Part shown: positions 43,917-52,631 of the stretch, one piece after another
Numbering within the stretch: the stretch's first letter is position 1
Layout: each line of letters starts with the position of its first letter
Source: Balneola sp.
GTDB lineage: Bacteria; Bacteroidota; Rhodothermia; Balneolales; Balneolaceae
Assembly (NCBI GenBank): GCA_017643645.1
Contig: JAEPNB010000001.1
Coordinates: 124,001 to 188,000, forward strand
Reading direction: 5' to 3'
DNA length: 64,000 nt
Translations under genes and position numbers: made by a program
Notes under the pieces: model-generated
What the model saw: the letters and a program-made list of their open reading frames with translations, nothing else
The model's database searches: none
What the model was told of the DNA's origin: nothing

Positions 43917-44568
43917 ATTTTATATTTTCTGAGTTATCAAGTGCATATTTCAATAATGCATGTGCCCCGTGAAGACCTAATTTATTACAAATATTATTGC
44001 GATGGTTTTGAACGGTTTTTATGCTAACGAATAACGAATCTGCAATTTCCTGGCTGGTTTTCATCTCAGCTACCTGTTTCAGAACTTTCCTTTCAGTAGG
44101 CGTTAATTCTTGGATTTCTTTTCCTGTCCCGGATGGTTTATTAGAACCTTGATTTCTTTTCACCAAAAAATCCGAAATGGCAGGGCTTAAATAATAATTA
44201 CCATCTAATACAGCATCAATACACTTGGTTATTTCTACTACCGTATTTTCTTTTAGAACATATCCCCTTATTCCAATGTCCATTGCTTTATTGAACATGG
44301 TTTCGTCTTTGTACATAGTTAAGAATACAAGATGTGTAGTAAGTTCTTCGCTGTTAGCTTTAACTGCAACATCATATCCTGACATTTCAGGCATTTCTAT
44401 ATCAAGAAGTGCAATTTCCGGATTTTCTTGTTGAATCAGTTCTAAGGCTTTTTTCCCGTTTTCAGCCTCGTAAATCTCAAACCCGGTATTTGCTTCTATA
44501 ACTTGTCTTAGTCCCTTTCGGATCAAGCTGTGATCGTCTGCAATTAATATCTTAGTTCTTTTATTCAT
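43915..44568 (-). CDS. NarL/LuxR-family response regulator
   Basis: This encodes a 217-residue regulator. The receiver (about 1-125) has the acidic pair IADDHS, the acceptor Asp in IALLDIEMPEMSG, Thr in FLTMYKD and Lys in YVLKENT. The LuxR-type DNA-binding domain (about 150-210) has LTPTERKVLKQVAEMKTSQEI and the recognition helix in SIKTVQNHRNNICNKLG. The ATG overlaps the stop of the kinase gene (ATGA), so the two are translationally coupled. It is a reasonable candidate to bind the 18-bp palindromes at 37067, 40736 and 41239, whose arms resemble NarL heptamers, but this is inference. Confidence 0.93.
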   Translation of the reverse strand: MNKRTKILIADDHSLIRKGLRQVIEANTGFEIYEAENGKKALELIQQENPEIALLDIEMPEMSGYDVAVKANSEELTTHLVFLTMYKDETMFNKAMDIGIRGYVLKENTVVEITKCIDAVLDGNYYLSPAISDFLVKRNQGSNKPSGTGKEIQELTPTERKVLKQVAEMKTSQEIADSLFVSIKTVQNHRNNICNKLGLHGAHALLKYALDNSENIK

Positions 44569-47500
44569 ACACTTTTTGGTATTGAAACGAGTATCTGGGT
44601 ACCTTCGCCTATTGAAGAGAATATATCCATCTTACCTGAAAGTGTTTCTACTCTTTCTTGCATACCGGAAAGACCTAAACCAACCAAATTCTCTTTTTTA
44701 CCGGCATCAAAACCTATTCCATTATCAGTTATGGAAATCTTTATTTCTTTGTGGGTGTGGTTAATTGTAATGGAAGCTTTATCAGCTTCAGAGTGTTTTA
44801 AAATATTATTTATTGCTTCCTGCAACACTCTGTAAAAATTGATTTCTTTATTTTTAACAATCAGTCCATCTACATTGACAATTTCAAAATCCCATTGAAT
44901 TTTTGTAGTCTCTTTCACCTGATCAAGCAAATTATTAATAGCCTCTGTAAGTCCAAACCTCTCAAGGTGTACCGGGCGCAAACCATAAGACATTGACCTG
45001 ACATCAGAAATGGAAATAACTGCACTTTGCATTATTTCATTTAATTGTTCTTCTAAAGTATCTCTATCGCCTATAAAATTTTTAGCAAGTTCAGCACGGT
45101 TTTTAATGACCATCATTTGTTGTCCCAGTCCATCATGTAATTCAGCAGCGATTCTGCTTCTCTCATATTCTTCAGATTCTATGAGTTGTTCGGTAAATCT
45201 TTTTTGTCTTTCATTTTCTTCTCTTAATAAATTTGTACGAATTCGATAAAAAAGAAATCCCACTCCAAAAATCAGACTGGAAAGGATAGCAATAAACCAA
45301 TCTTTTTGCCAGAATGGAGGAGTAACAATAATATCGAAAGAAGCTCCTACATCATTCCAAACTCCGTTATTAGCAGCCGCAGTTACCCTAAAAGTGTAAT
45401 CACCTGGTGGAATTTTTGAGTATATAGCTGACCGCTGATTTCCAACATCAATCCAGTTATCGTTGAACCCTTCCAATTTGTACCGGAACTGCAAACGCTC
45501 GGGATTTGAAAAATTTAATCCAGTATAGTTTATTTCAAGAAATGAATCGTCGTAATTCATTTCTATTTCATTCTTTTGAGAATAATCAAATGCATTACCA
45601 CGAATTTGCTCGATATAAACTAATGGTACTCTATCATTTTCTAATATTCTATTTGTTGAAACTACTGCTACTCCACTTACCGTGGGGAAATAAATATTAC
45701 CATCGGAATCTTGTATGGTACTCGGATGAAATCCCCCATTAGTTTCTGCGGAATTCATACCATCTCCTGTTCCATAAGAATATGATAAAATCTCATCGTT
45801 GACACCTTCAGAAAAATCATTCAAATTTTTCCGGGAAACTCTGAATATTCCCCGATTACTACCTATCCAAAAATTTCCATGATCATCTTCTACAATATGA
45901 GACACAATATTATCAAACAGTCCATCCTGACTTGTTATATTTATTATCTGATCTTCTTCCATTCTGAAAATCCCGTTACCGTATGAACCGAACCAATATG
46001 TTCCATCCTCATCTTGATAAATAGCACGAATATAAGGCTCATCTGTTTTATTAGGATAATTTTTTGAATGAGCTAACTTAACTTGTTCAACATTGTCATC
46101 GGTAATTTTGTACAACCCTGCAATCGTTCCCGCCCATATATTCCCATTAGCATCTTCGTGTAAAACCCGTGTTTCAGAAAAATTAAAACCTTCTTCTGTT
46201 TTGTATGTAGTAAATCCGGATACATCGTTGTATTTAAATATTCCATTACTGCAACCTATCCAAATGTTACCAAGTTTATCTTCTGCAATTGCGAAAATAT
46301 TAATTCCCTCAAAACCATCATTGATACCGAAACTTTTACCTTTTTCTTGAAGCGAGTTAGTCATATATAAACCATTAGCACTAAACCAAATTCTATCTTT
46401 TGAATCTTGAAATACAGACCAAATACAGTTATTTGGGAGATATTTATTAACGGGAGGGAATTCAGCTACTCCATTTTGTGACACAAAAACTCCGCCACAG
46501 TTTGTTCCAAAAATAAAACTTCCATCATTTAGTGCTGACAATGAAAGCATTCGTTGATTAATCAAACCATCATTAACGTCAATCATCGATATTTGGGTTT
46601 CTTTTAGCCGGAATAAACCTTCAGCAACCGAACCTAACCATAAATTGCCCTCATTATCTTCAAACATAGATCGAATTTGAATATCAAGGTTTTGGTCATC
46701 TCCATCCACTCTAAAAGTTTGAAATTCCGATCCTTCATTTATTAAAATGCCTTCATATGAATATATCCATAATCTGTTTTTGTGATCTTCATAAAACCCT
46801 AGAATATCTTTGTTGTTTAATCCAAGATCTCTTCCAAGAAAAGTAACTTCCTCATCCTTTAGTTTTAAAACCCCATTACCAGATGTTCCGATAAAAAATA
46901 CTCCAGAATTTTCCGGGTATTCAATCAAACTTATAATGTTCGATTCTATTTTTTCTCTGAGATCCAAGATTTTGTAAAGTGTATCTTTGTAGCTCTTCGC
47001 AACTATTTTATCCATGTAAAGCATGGTACCTGTTGTATCTGCAGAAATTTTTTGAAATTTCTCCCCATCAACCTCAAAAAGCATTTGCCTTTCAAACTGA
47101 TTATTTTTTTGTAAATAAAAATTTCCGTTTAAAGCACCCCAAATTCTCCCTTCCTTATCTTCTTTGATCCAACCAGCAGATGCAGATGTTGTTCTTTTAT
47201 CAATGGAATATGAGGTCGCTTTATCTTTCGTTAATTTTACAACTCCCTGCTCTGATGCACCCCAAATATTATTGTTACTGTCTTCAAAAATACTTACCAC
47301 ACGATCATAATCCATTCCTTCCGTATTAGATCGATTATAAGTCCGAAAACGATGCCCATCAAAACGAACCAATCCACCAAAAGTGGCTATCCAAATATAT
47401 CCATCCGCCGTTTGCAGAATTTCATTAACCGAATTTTGAGGAAGACCTTCTTCCATTCCAAAATGAGTAACTACATAGTCTTCAGAATTAGGAATCTGAG

Positions 47501-47573
47501 AAAATAGTGACGTTTGAGAAAGCCCTTGAATAAGTAAAATTGAAAAAAGGAATAATAACAACCGCCACATCAT
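44565..47573 (-). CDS. Reg_prop/Y_Y_Y sensor histidine kinase (HisKA_3)
   Basis: This encodes a 1002-residue membrane sensor. A signal sequence (about 1-25) is followed by two periplasmic reg_prop propellers (about 30-660; repeats such as GYIWIATFGGLVRFDG and GTYWFGSYGNGIFRM), a Y_Y_Y domain (about 670-748) and one membrane helix (about 758-778). The HisKA_3 domain has its phosphorylated His in AELHDGLGQQMMV (about 813), and the HATPase domain covers about 905-1000 (EAINNILKHSEA; GLGLSGMQERV). It pairs with the overlapping regulator gene downstream. Two ATG codons begin the frame. It is divergent from the CheB/CheR hybrid kinase across 213 bp. The signal sensed is unknown. Confidence 0.94.
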   Translation of the reverse strand: MMWRLLLFLFSILLIQGLSQTSLFSQIPNSEDYVVTHFGMEEGLPQNSVNEILQTADGYIWIATFGGLVRFDGHRFRTYNRSNTEGMDYDRVVSIFEDSNNNIWGASEQGVVKLTKDKATSYSIDKRTTSASAGWIKEDKEGRIWGALNGNFYLQKNNQFERQMLFEVDGEKFQKISADTTGTMLYMDKIVAKSYKDTLYKILDLREKIESNIISLIEYPENSGVFFIGTSGNGVLKLKDEEVTFLGRDLGLNNKDILGFYEDHKNRLWIYSYEGILINEGSEFQTFRVDGDDQNLDIQIRSMFEDNEGNLWLGSVAEGLFRLKETQISMIDVNDGLINQRMLSLSALNDGSFIFGTNCGGVFVSQNGVAEFPPVNKYLPNNCIWSVFQDSKDRIWFSANGLYMTNSLQEKGKSFGINDGFEGINIFAIAEDKLGNIWIGCSNGIFKYNDVSGFTTYKTEEGFNFSETRVLHEDANGNIWAGTIAGLYKITDDNVEQVKLAHSKNYPNKTDEPYIRAIYQDEDGTYWFGSYGNGIFRMEEDQIINITSQDGLFDNIVSHIVEDDHGNFWIGSNRGIFRVSRKNLNDFSEGVNDEILSYSYGTGDGMNSAETNGGFHPSTIQDSDGNIYFPTVSGVAVVSTNRILENDRVPLVYIEQIRGNAFDYSQKNEIEMNYDDSFLEINYTGLNFSNPERLQFRYKLEGFNDNWIDVGNQRSAIYSKIPPGDYTFRVTAAANNGVWNDVGASFDIIVTPPFWQKDWFIAILSSLIFGVGFLFYRIRTNLLREENERQKRFTEQLIESEEYERSRIAAELHDGLGQQMMVIKNRAELAKNFIGDRDTLEEQLNEIMQSAVISISDVRSMSYGLRPVHLERFGLTEAINNLLDQVKETTKIQWDFEIVNVDGLIVKNKEINFYRVLQEAINNILKHSEADKASITINHTHKEIKISITDNGIGFDAGKKENLVGLGLSGMQERVETLSGKMDIFSSIGEGTQILVSIPKSV

Positions 47574-47692
47574 AGAAAAAGTTTTCGGAAGATAATTAAG
47601 AGAAAATCAAATACAAATAAAACCCGGTAAGCTAAATAAACAAGTTTTCTAATTGCTTTATAATTGAAAGTTAATTCCGGATATAAATAATC

Positions 47693-47715
47693 TAGTGCCT
47701 TTATGGTTAGTGCCT
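47693..47715. promoter_or_regulatory. Direct repeat in the divergent kinase promoter region
   Basis: tagtgcct occurs at 47693-47700 and 47708-47715, a 15-base period, within the 213 bp between two divergent kinase genes. It could be a regulator site, but the repeat is short. Confidence 0.25.
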
Positions 47716-47786
47716 ACAGTTTTTTTTAAATCACAATATCCCTATCCTGTCGGCTCTAAGAGTCATTACCTTTCTAAGAATAATTC

Positions 47787-50700
47787 ATGAGCAAAAAGAA
47801 AATTAAAGTTGTAGGTATAGGAGCCTCAGCAGGTGGTTTGGACGCCATCACAAAACTGTTTAAGCAGATCCCAAGCGATACGGGCATGGCATTTGTTATT
47901 GTGCAACATTTATCGCCGGATTTTGAAAGCCTGATGCCGGAATTGCTTTCGAAGCATACCAGTATGGAAATAATCACAGCTGTTGACAAGCTCGAACTTT
48001 TGCCGAACCGGATTTATCTGAATGAGCGTACCAAAAACTTACATATAAAAGGTAACAAGCTATACTTACTAGATAAAGGTCCTAAATCGAACCTCAACCT
48101 TCCCATTGATATCCTTTTTCACACATTGGGAGAAGAATTTAAAGAATCTTCTATTGGAGTTATTTTATCCGGCACGGGAAGCGACGGTTCCCGTGGTATA
48201 AAAACTATCAAAGAAAGAGGTGGAACTGTACTTGTTCAAGACCCTGCAATGGCACAATTTGTTGGGATGCCTAACTCTGCTATTTCTACTAATATTGTTG
48301 ACTATATAAAACCGGTTGAAGAATTGGGCAAAACTCTTTCCAAAATTAGTTCGCATAGTTTCAAAATTGATTATGACGGCTCCAATTCTTTCTCCGATTA
48401 TGACTTATTAGATAAGATCTTCGAACTTATTAATAAGAAATTCCGTATCGACTTCAGCGTTTACAAAAAAGCAACCATTCTCCGACGTATAGAGAAACGT
48501 TTAGCGATCAACAGCATCCAATCGTTACAAAAATATCTGGAATTGCTGAAAGAAGATAATAATGAACTTACAGAACTGTTTAATGATTGCCTCATTAGTG
48601 TAACTTCTTTCTTCCGTGATAAAGAGGCTTTTCAGTTACTCCAAAAACAAGTTATTCCGGAAATTGTAAATCAAAATCTGGATTCTGGACAAATACGTGT
48701 GTGGGTTGCTGCTTGCTCTACCGGACAAGAAGCTTATACGATCGCCATGCTGTTGGACGAATACATTACGTCTACTGGAGTCGATATTGACTTCAAAATT
48801 TTTGCGTCAGACGTAGATCATATCTCCCTGAACACAGCCAGTGATGGAATTTACCCAATAAATATCTGTAACGAGATTGAAGAACGCTATCTTAACAAAT
48901 ATTTTAAGCATGGTACTAATGGATATGAAATAACGCGAAGCTTACGTAAAAAAATTGTGTTCACTCAGCACGATATTCTTCGGGATCCGCCATTCATCCG
49001 TACGGACTTGATTTCTTGCCGTAACCTGCTGATTTATTTCAACAAGGAATCTCAGGAAAAAGCGCTTAAAAATCTTAGGTTTTCCTTGAATCCGGGTGGA
49101 GCACTTTTGCTGGGTCCAAGTGAATCGCTTGGCAACTTATCCAAGAGTTTCAAAGCGATTAACAATAAGTGGAACTTATATCAAAATGTTTCTAAAAGAC
49201 GGTTTTCTGCTTCAAGTCCCACGCAAAATCTGGAAGTTAATGTCCCTAACGTTATTTCTAAAACCCGGTATTATAACGACCCTCCTGCTGACTCTGAACG
49301 ATACAGTGAACCTACATTTCATAAATTATTAGCGAATCGTTTTGCTCCTGATTGCCTGATTATAGATGAGGAATTTAACATACTTTTCGTAAAAGGGAAT
49401 GCCGGAAAAAAATTACAGTTCTCAGAAGGTATTTTTGATTCCAACCTTTTGAATCTAATCCCCGATTCACTTGTAAAATACATTCGTATTCCGGTACTAA
49501 AATTACTCCAATCTCATAAAGAAGTAATTGTTGAAAAAATAGCCAGCGGAAGTGATGAAAACCCACAAAGTTTTGACCTTACATTTTCGTATTACGATAT
49601 CAATAAAACTTCCAAATTGATTCTTATCGAGTTTTCGAAAGAGCAAAAACTTGATGAATCTGTAATTAAAGTATCCAATATATATTCAGATCAACTCATT
49701 AATGAGCGGATCGTTCAGCTTGAAGAAGAATTAAAAGCCAGCAAAACTCAGCTTAGAAACGCCATAGAGGAACTTGAAACAAGTAATGAAGAATTGCAGT
49801 CAAGTAATGAAGAGTTGATGTCGGCCAATGAGGAACTCCAAAGTACCAACGAAGAGCTACAGTCAGTAAATGAAGAACTTTATACCGTTAATCAGGAATT
49901 TCAGATCAAGAACAACGAACTTTCTCAACTCAATGACGATATAAGTAACTTATTAGATAGTACTGATATCGGTACTTTGTTTTTGGACAACAGTCTCAGA
50001 ATACGAAAGTTTACCCCTGCTCTGAATCAATTCTTCAATTTGAATGAAAATGATATCGGACAACCGATTACCAGCTTTACTTCTACATTTAATAAGACTA
50101 CTCAAAAGCAACTCGTTGATGATGCTAAAGAAGCACTAAATAAACTAACTACACTGGAATCAGAAGTTGTTAACAATAGAGGCGATATCTTTTTATGTAG
50201 AGTCCGACCATTTGTAACAACTGATAAGTTAATTGATGGTGTAGTTATAACGTTTGTGAATATCACTTCCCTTAAAGCCATTGAGAGTGATCTCCTTCGG
50301 AAAACTGAGGAGTTAAATAATGCCCAGAAAATTGCAAAAATCGGAAGCTGGTATTTTGATATCGAATCGGGTGAAGTCTCTTGGACGGAAGAATTATATA
50401 GGATGTATGGATTTGATCCGGAAGTTCCGCCACCTCCATTTTCTGAACATGAAAATCTGTTCACAAAACAATCCTGGGAGTTGCTGTCAAAAAATTTAGA
50501 TGAAGCTTTTGAAAATAAAGTACCATATAACCTTGAACTGGAAATGAAGAGAGATGGATCTTCTATTGGCTGGATGCGAGCTATGGGAGAACCTGTCCTC
50601 AGTAAGAAAGGAGAATTAGTAGGTCTGAGAGGAGTTGCTCAGGATATCACGCAAGAGAAGCAGTTATTAGAACAGATCAAATATGAGAAAGAATTCTCTA

Positions 50701-52238
50701 AACAGGTATCTGATTCAACCTCTATGGGAATTTATATTTTCGATGTTCGCAAAGGATCCAACACTTATATGAACAGGCATTACTCTGAACTTCTGGGTTA
50801 TACAATAGATGAAATTAATGCCATGAAGGAAGATGAGTTTATAGAACTTTTCCACCCTGATGACCGCACTAATGTTATAGAGCATATGTCCAAAATAATG
50901 AATGGACAGTACCAGGCAGAAATTGAATATCGATTCAAGCACAAAAAGGGCCATTGGGTTTGGTGCTATTCCATTGACTCTCCTTTTGATGTGAATGAAG
51001 ATGGCACTGTAAACAGCTTTATTGGTGTATTCTTAGATATAGGCCAAAAGAAAAAAGACGAGCATGCTTTAAAGTTGGCTAAACAAAAAGCCGAAAATGC
51101 AAATGCGCAAAAGAACAGTTTTTTGGCAAACATGAGCCATGAAATCCGAACTCCGATCAGTAGTATTCTCGGGTTTCTGGATTTTCTGAAAAATGATGAG
51201 TTAAGTCCCGAAGACAAAGAACTGTTTATCGAGATCATTGAAACAAACTCTGCACAACTTTTAAATCTGATAGAAGATATCTTAGATATATCAAAAATTG
51301 AAGCTAATCAGGTAGCTCTGAATATTGCCCCAACAGATCTTAAAAAGCTTCTTGATAATTTACTGATCAATTTCTCAGGGAAGATAAACTCCGACGAGAA
51401 GCCGGATCTGAATTTAAAAATAGATATTCCAAAAGGACGTTTTATTAAAACTATCTATACGGATAGCATTCGACTGAACCAAATTCTCTCTAATCTGATT
51501 GGAAATGCCATCAAGTTTAGCACTGCCGGTACCATTTCTTTCGGATATACTAAAGAAAAAAATATGCTCAGGTTTTTTGTAAAAGACGAGGGAATTGGAA
51601 TAAAAAAAGAAAAATTAGGTAAAATTTTTACCCGATTTAAGCAAGTTCATGACGTAAAGCACCAGGCTCAGTTTGGAGGTACCGGGCTAGGCCTTTCAAT
51701 TTCTCATGATCTGGTTAAGATGTTGGGTGGAGAAATATCGGTAACTTCTGAATTTGGGAAAGGAGCTACCTTCTTTTTTACTATACCAATTGGAAAAAAG
51801 GAATCAGAAAAAAGCAATGGTGAACTTACTACTGAAGCAAATCAGGATTACGACTTCTCAGGAATACAAGTTCTAGTTGTAGATGATGAACCCACTATCC
51901 GAATCTATTACAAAAAAATCTTCGAGATGAATAACATCAATATTCTGATTGCTGAAAATGGTAAGGAGGCAGTGGCTATGTACAAAGCTAATACTGATAT
52001 CGATTTGGTATTAATGGATATACGAATGCCGATTATGGGCGGAATTGAAGCAACTAAATTAATACTGGAACATGATCCAAATGCCAAAATTATTGCCCAA
52101 ACAGCATATACCATGAACAATGAAAACAAAGCGGTAAAAGAAATTGGTTGTATTGATTATTTATCAAAACCAATTTCAAAATCACTGTTAATAGAAAAAC
52201 TGAATCATTGGATTCACAACACAAAGTTGAACAAATAA
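47787..52238 (+). CDS. CheB-CheR-PAS hybrid histidine kinase with receiver
   Basis: This encodes a 1483-residue cytoplasmic fusion protein. Domains in order: a CheB-type methylesterase (about 1-190; Ser in GIGASAGGLDA, His in VQHLSPDF, Asp in LSGTGSDGSRG), a CheR-type methyltransferase (about 205-460; VAACSTGQEAYTIAML) and a coiled coil of EELQSxNEEL repeats (about 644-711). Three PAS domains follow (about 718-835, 843-955, 970-1085), then HisKA with His in FLANMSHEIRTP (about 1118), HATPase (about 1235-1340) and a C-terminal receiver (about 1360-1475, Asp in VLMDIRMP). There is no N-terminal receiver on CheB and no chemotaxis gene nearby, so it is probably a stand-alone signalling hub rather than chemotaxis. 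It is divergent from the reg_prop kinase. Confidence 0.95.
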   Translation: MSKKKIKVVGIGASAGGLDAITKLFKQIPSDTGMAFVIVQHLSPDFESLMPELLSKHTSMEIITAVDKLELLPNRIYLNERTKNLHIKGNKLYLLDKGPKSNLNLPIDILFHTLGEEFKESSIGVILSGTGSDGSRGIKTIKERGGTVLVQDPAMAQFVGMPNSAISTNIVDYIKPVEELGKTLSKISSHSFKIDYDGSNSFSDYDLLDKIFELINKKFRIDFSVYKKATILRRIEKRLAINSIQSLQKYLELLKEDNNELTELFNDCLISVTSFFRDKEAFQLLQKQVIPEIVNQNLDSGQIRVWVAACSTGQEAYTIAMLLDEYITSTGVDIDFKIFASDVDHISLNTASDGIYPINICNEIEERYLNKYFKHGTNGYEITRSLRKKIVFTQHDILRDPPFIRTDLISCRNLLIYFNKESQEKALKNLRFSLNPGGALLLGPSESLGNLSKSFKAINNKWNLYQNVSKRRFSASSPTQNLEVNVPNVISKTRYYNDPPADSERYSEPTFHKLLANRFAPDCLIIDEEFNILFVKGNAGKKLQFSEGIFDSNLLNLIPDSLVKYIRIPVLKLLQSHKEVIVEKIASGSDENPQSFDLTFSYYDINKTSKLILIEFSKEQKLDESVIKVSNIYSDQLINERIVQLEEELKASKTQLRNAIEELETSNEELQSSNEELMSANEELQSTNEELQSVNEELYTVNQEFQIKNNELSQLNDDISNLLDSTDIGTLFLDNSLRIRKFTPALNQFFNLNENDIGQPITSFTSTFNKTTQKQLVDDAKEALNKLTTLESEVVNNRGDIFLCRVRPFVTTDKLIDGVVITFVNITSLKAIESDLLRKTEELNNAQKIAKIGSWYFDIESGEVSWTEELYRMYGFDPEVPPPPFSEHENLFTKQSWELLSKNLDEAFENKVPYNLELEMKRDGSSIGWMRAMGEPVLSKKGELVGLRGVAQDITQEKQLLEQIKYEKEFSKQVSDSTSMGIYIFDVRKGSNTYMNRHYSELLGYTIDEINAMKEDEFIELFHPDDRTNVIEHMSKIMNGQYQAEIEYRFKHKKGHWVWCYSIDSPFDVNEDGTVNSFIGVFLDIGQKKKDEHALKLAKQKAENANAQKNSFLANMSHEIRTPISSILGFLDFLKNDELSPEDKELFIEIIETNSAQLLNLIEDILDISKIEANQVALNIAPTDLKKLLDNLLINFSGKINSDEKPDLNLKIDIPKGRFIKTIYTDSIRLNQILSNLIGNAIKFSTAGTISFGYTKEKNMLRFFVKDEGIGIKKEKLGKIFTRFKQVHDVKHQAQFGGTGLGLSISHDLVKMLGGEISVTSEFGKGATFFFTIPIGKKESEKSNGELTTEANQDYDFSGIQVLVVDDEPTIRIYYKKIFEMNNINILIAENGKEAVAMYKANTDIDLVLMDIRMPIMGGIEATKLILEHDPNAKIIAQTAYTMNNENKAVKEIGCIDYLSKPISKSLLIEKLNHWIHNTKLNK

Positions 52239-52246
52239 ATATTACT

Positions 52247-52341
52247 CCATCATTTCGCTGAAAACGGGGTGATGGTATTCTTTGTTATAGCAAAATTTTA
52301 ATTTCAACAGATTCCATCAGACGAGCAATCCGTCAGATGGA
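52247..52341. repeat. Two-hairpin dispersed repeat, copy 1
   Basis: Hairpin I at 52247-52275 begins ccatcatttcgctg and ends cggggtgatgg. Hairpin II lies at 52311-52343, with tccatc paired to gatgga. Similar units occur at 57573-57647 (order reversed) and 62033-62128. It lies directly after the CheB/CheR kinase stop and may also end its transcription. Confidence 0.6.
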
Positions 52342-52346
52342 TTAGT

Positions 52347-52547
52347 TTACACAGAACCTTCCTTTTCACCCCTATTACCACGTAATTTTTTATAGGCATA
52401 AGCTCCACCTGCCGCAGCGAGTATTCCAAGTCCGCCGTCGATTGGTGCCTGAGCAGGGTTGCTTGGTAGCCCGGGTTGGGCATGAACAACGGCTGTGGCA
52501 ATGAGTAAAAAGATAAATGAAGCAAAGATTATAAGTGTTGATTTCAT
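52347..52547 (-). CDS. Mini membrane protein with PID-CTERM-like sorting tail
   Basis: This encodes a 66-residue protein that is little more than a signal peptide (about 1-23, ending VVHAQ) plus a short linker and a C-terminal PIDGG motif. A hydrophobic, Ala/Gly-rich helix (LGILAAAGGAYAY) and a basic end (KKLRGNRGEK) follow. This tripartite layout matches the PID-CTERM type of protein-sorting tail known from Bacteroidota genomes. The mature part is only about 15 residues, so the protein may be a minimal substrate or an anchor rather than a cargo carrier. It lies 84 bp after the start region of the big RCC1 protein's 3' end on the same strand, with a repeat between. Confidence 0.65.
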   Translation of the reverse strand: MKSTLIIFASFIFLLIATAVVHAQPGLPSNPAQAPIDGGLGILAAAGGAYAYKKLRGNRGEKEGSV

Positions 52548-52565
52548 AGTATTGGGGTTTTAGCC

Positions 52566-52630
52566 CTTAGCTGTCAGCTATTAGCTTTTGGGGCTTACCT
52601 CAAAAGCTAATAGCTAATCGCTAAAAGCTG
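52566..52630. repeat. AGCTATTAGC-type dispersed inverted repeat
   Basis: agctattagcttttg (52576-52590) is exactly inverted at 52601-52615 with a 10-base loop, and further partial copies (ttagctgtcagc, taatcgctaaaagctga) flank it. The block agctgtcagctattagctttt nearly matches 30726-30745. It lies between the RCC1 protein stop and the mini-protein start. Confidence 0.65.
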
Positions 52631-52631
52631 A

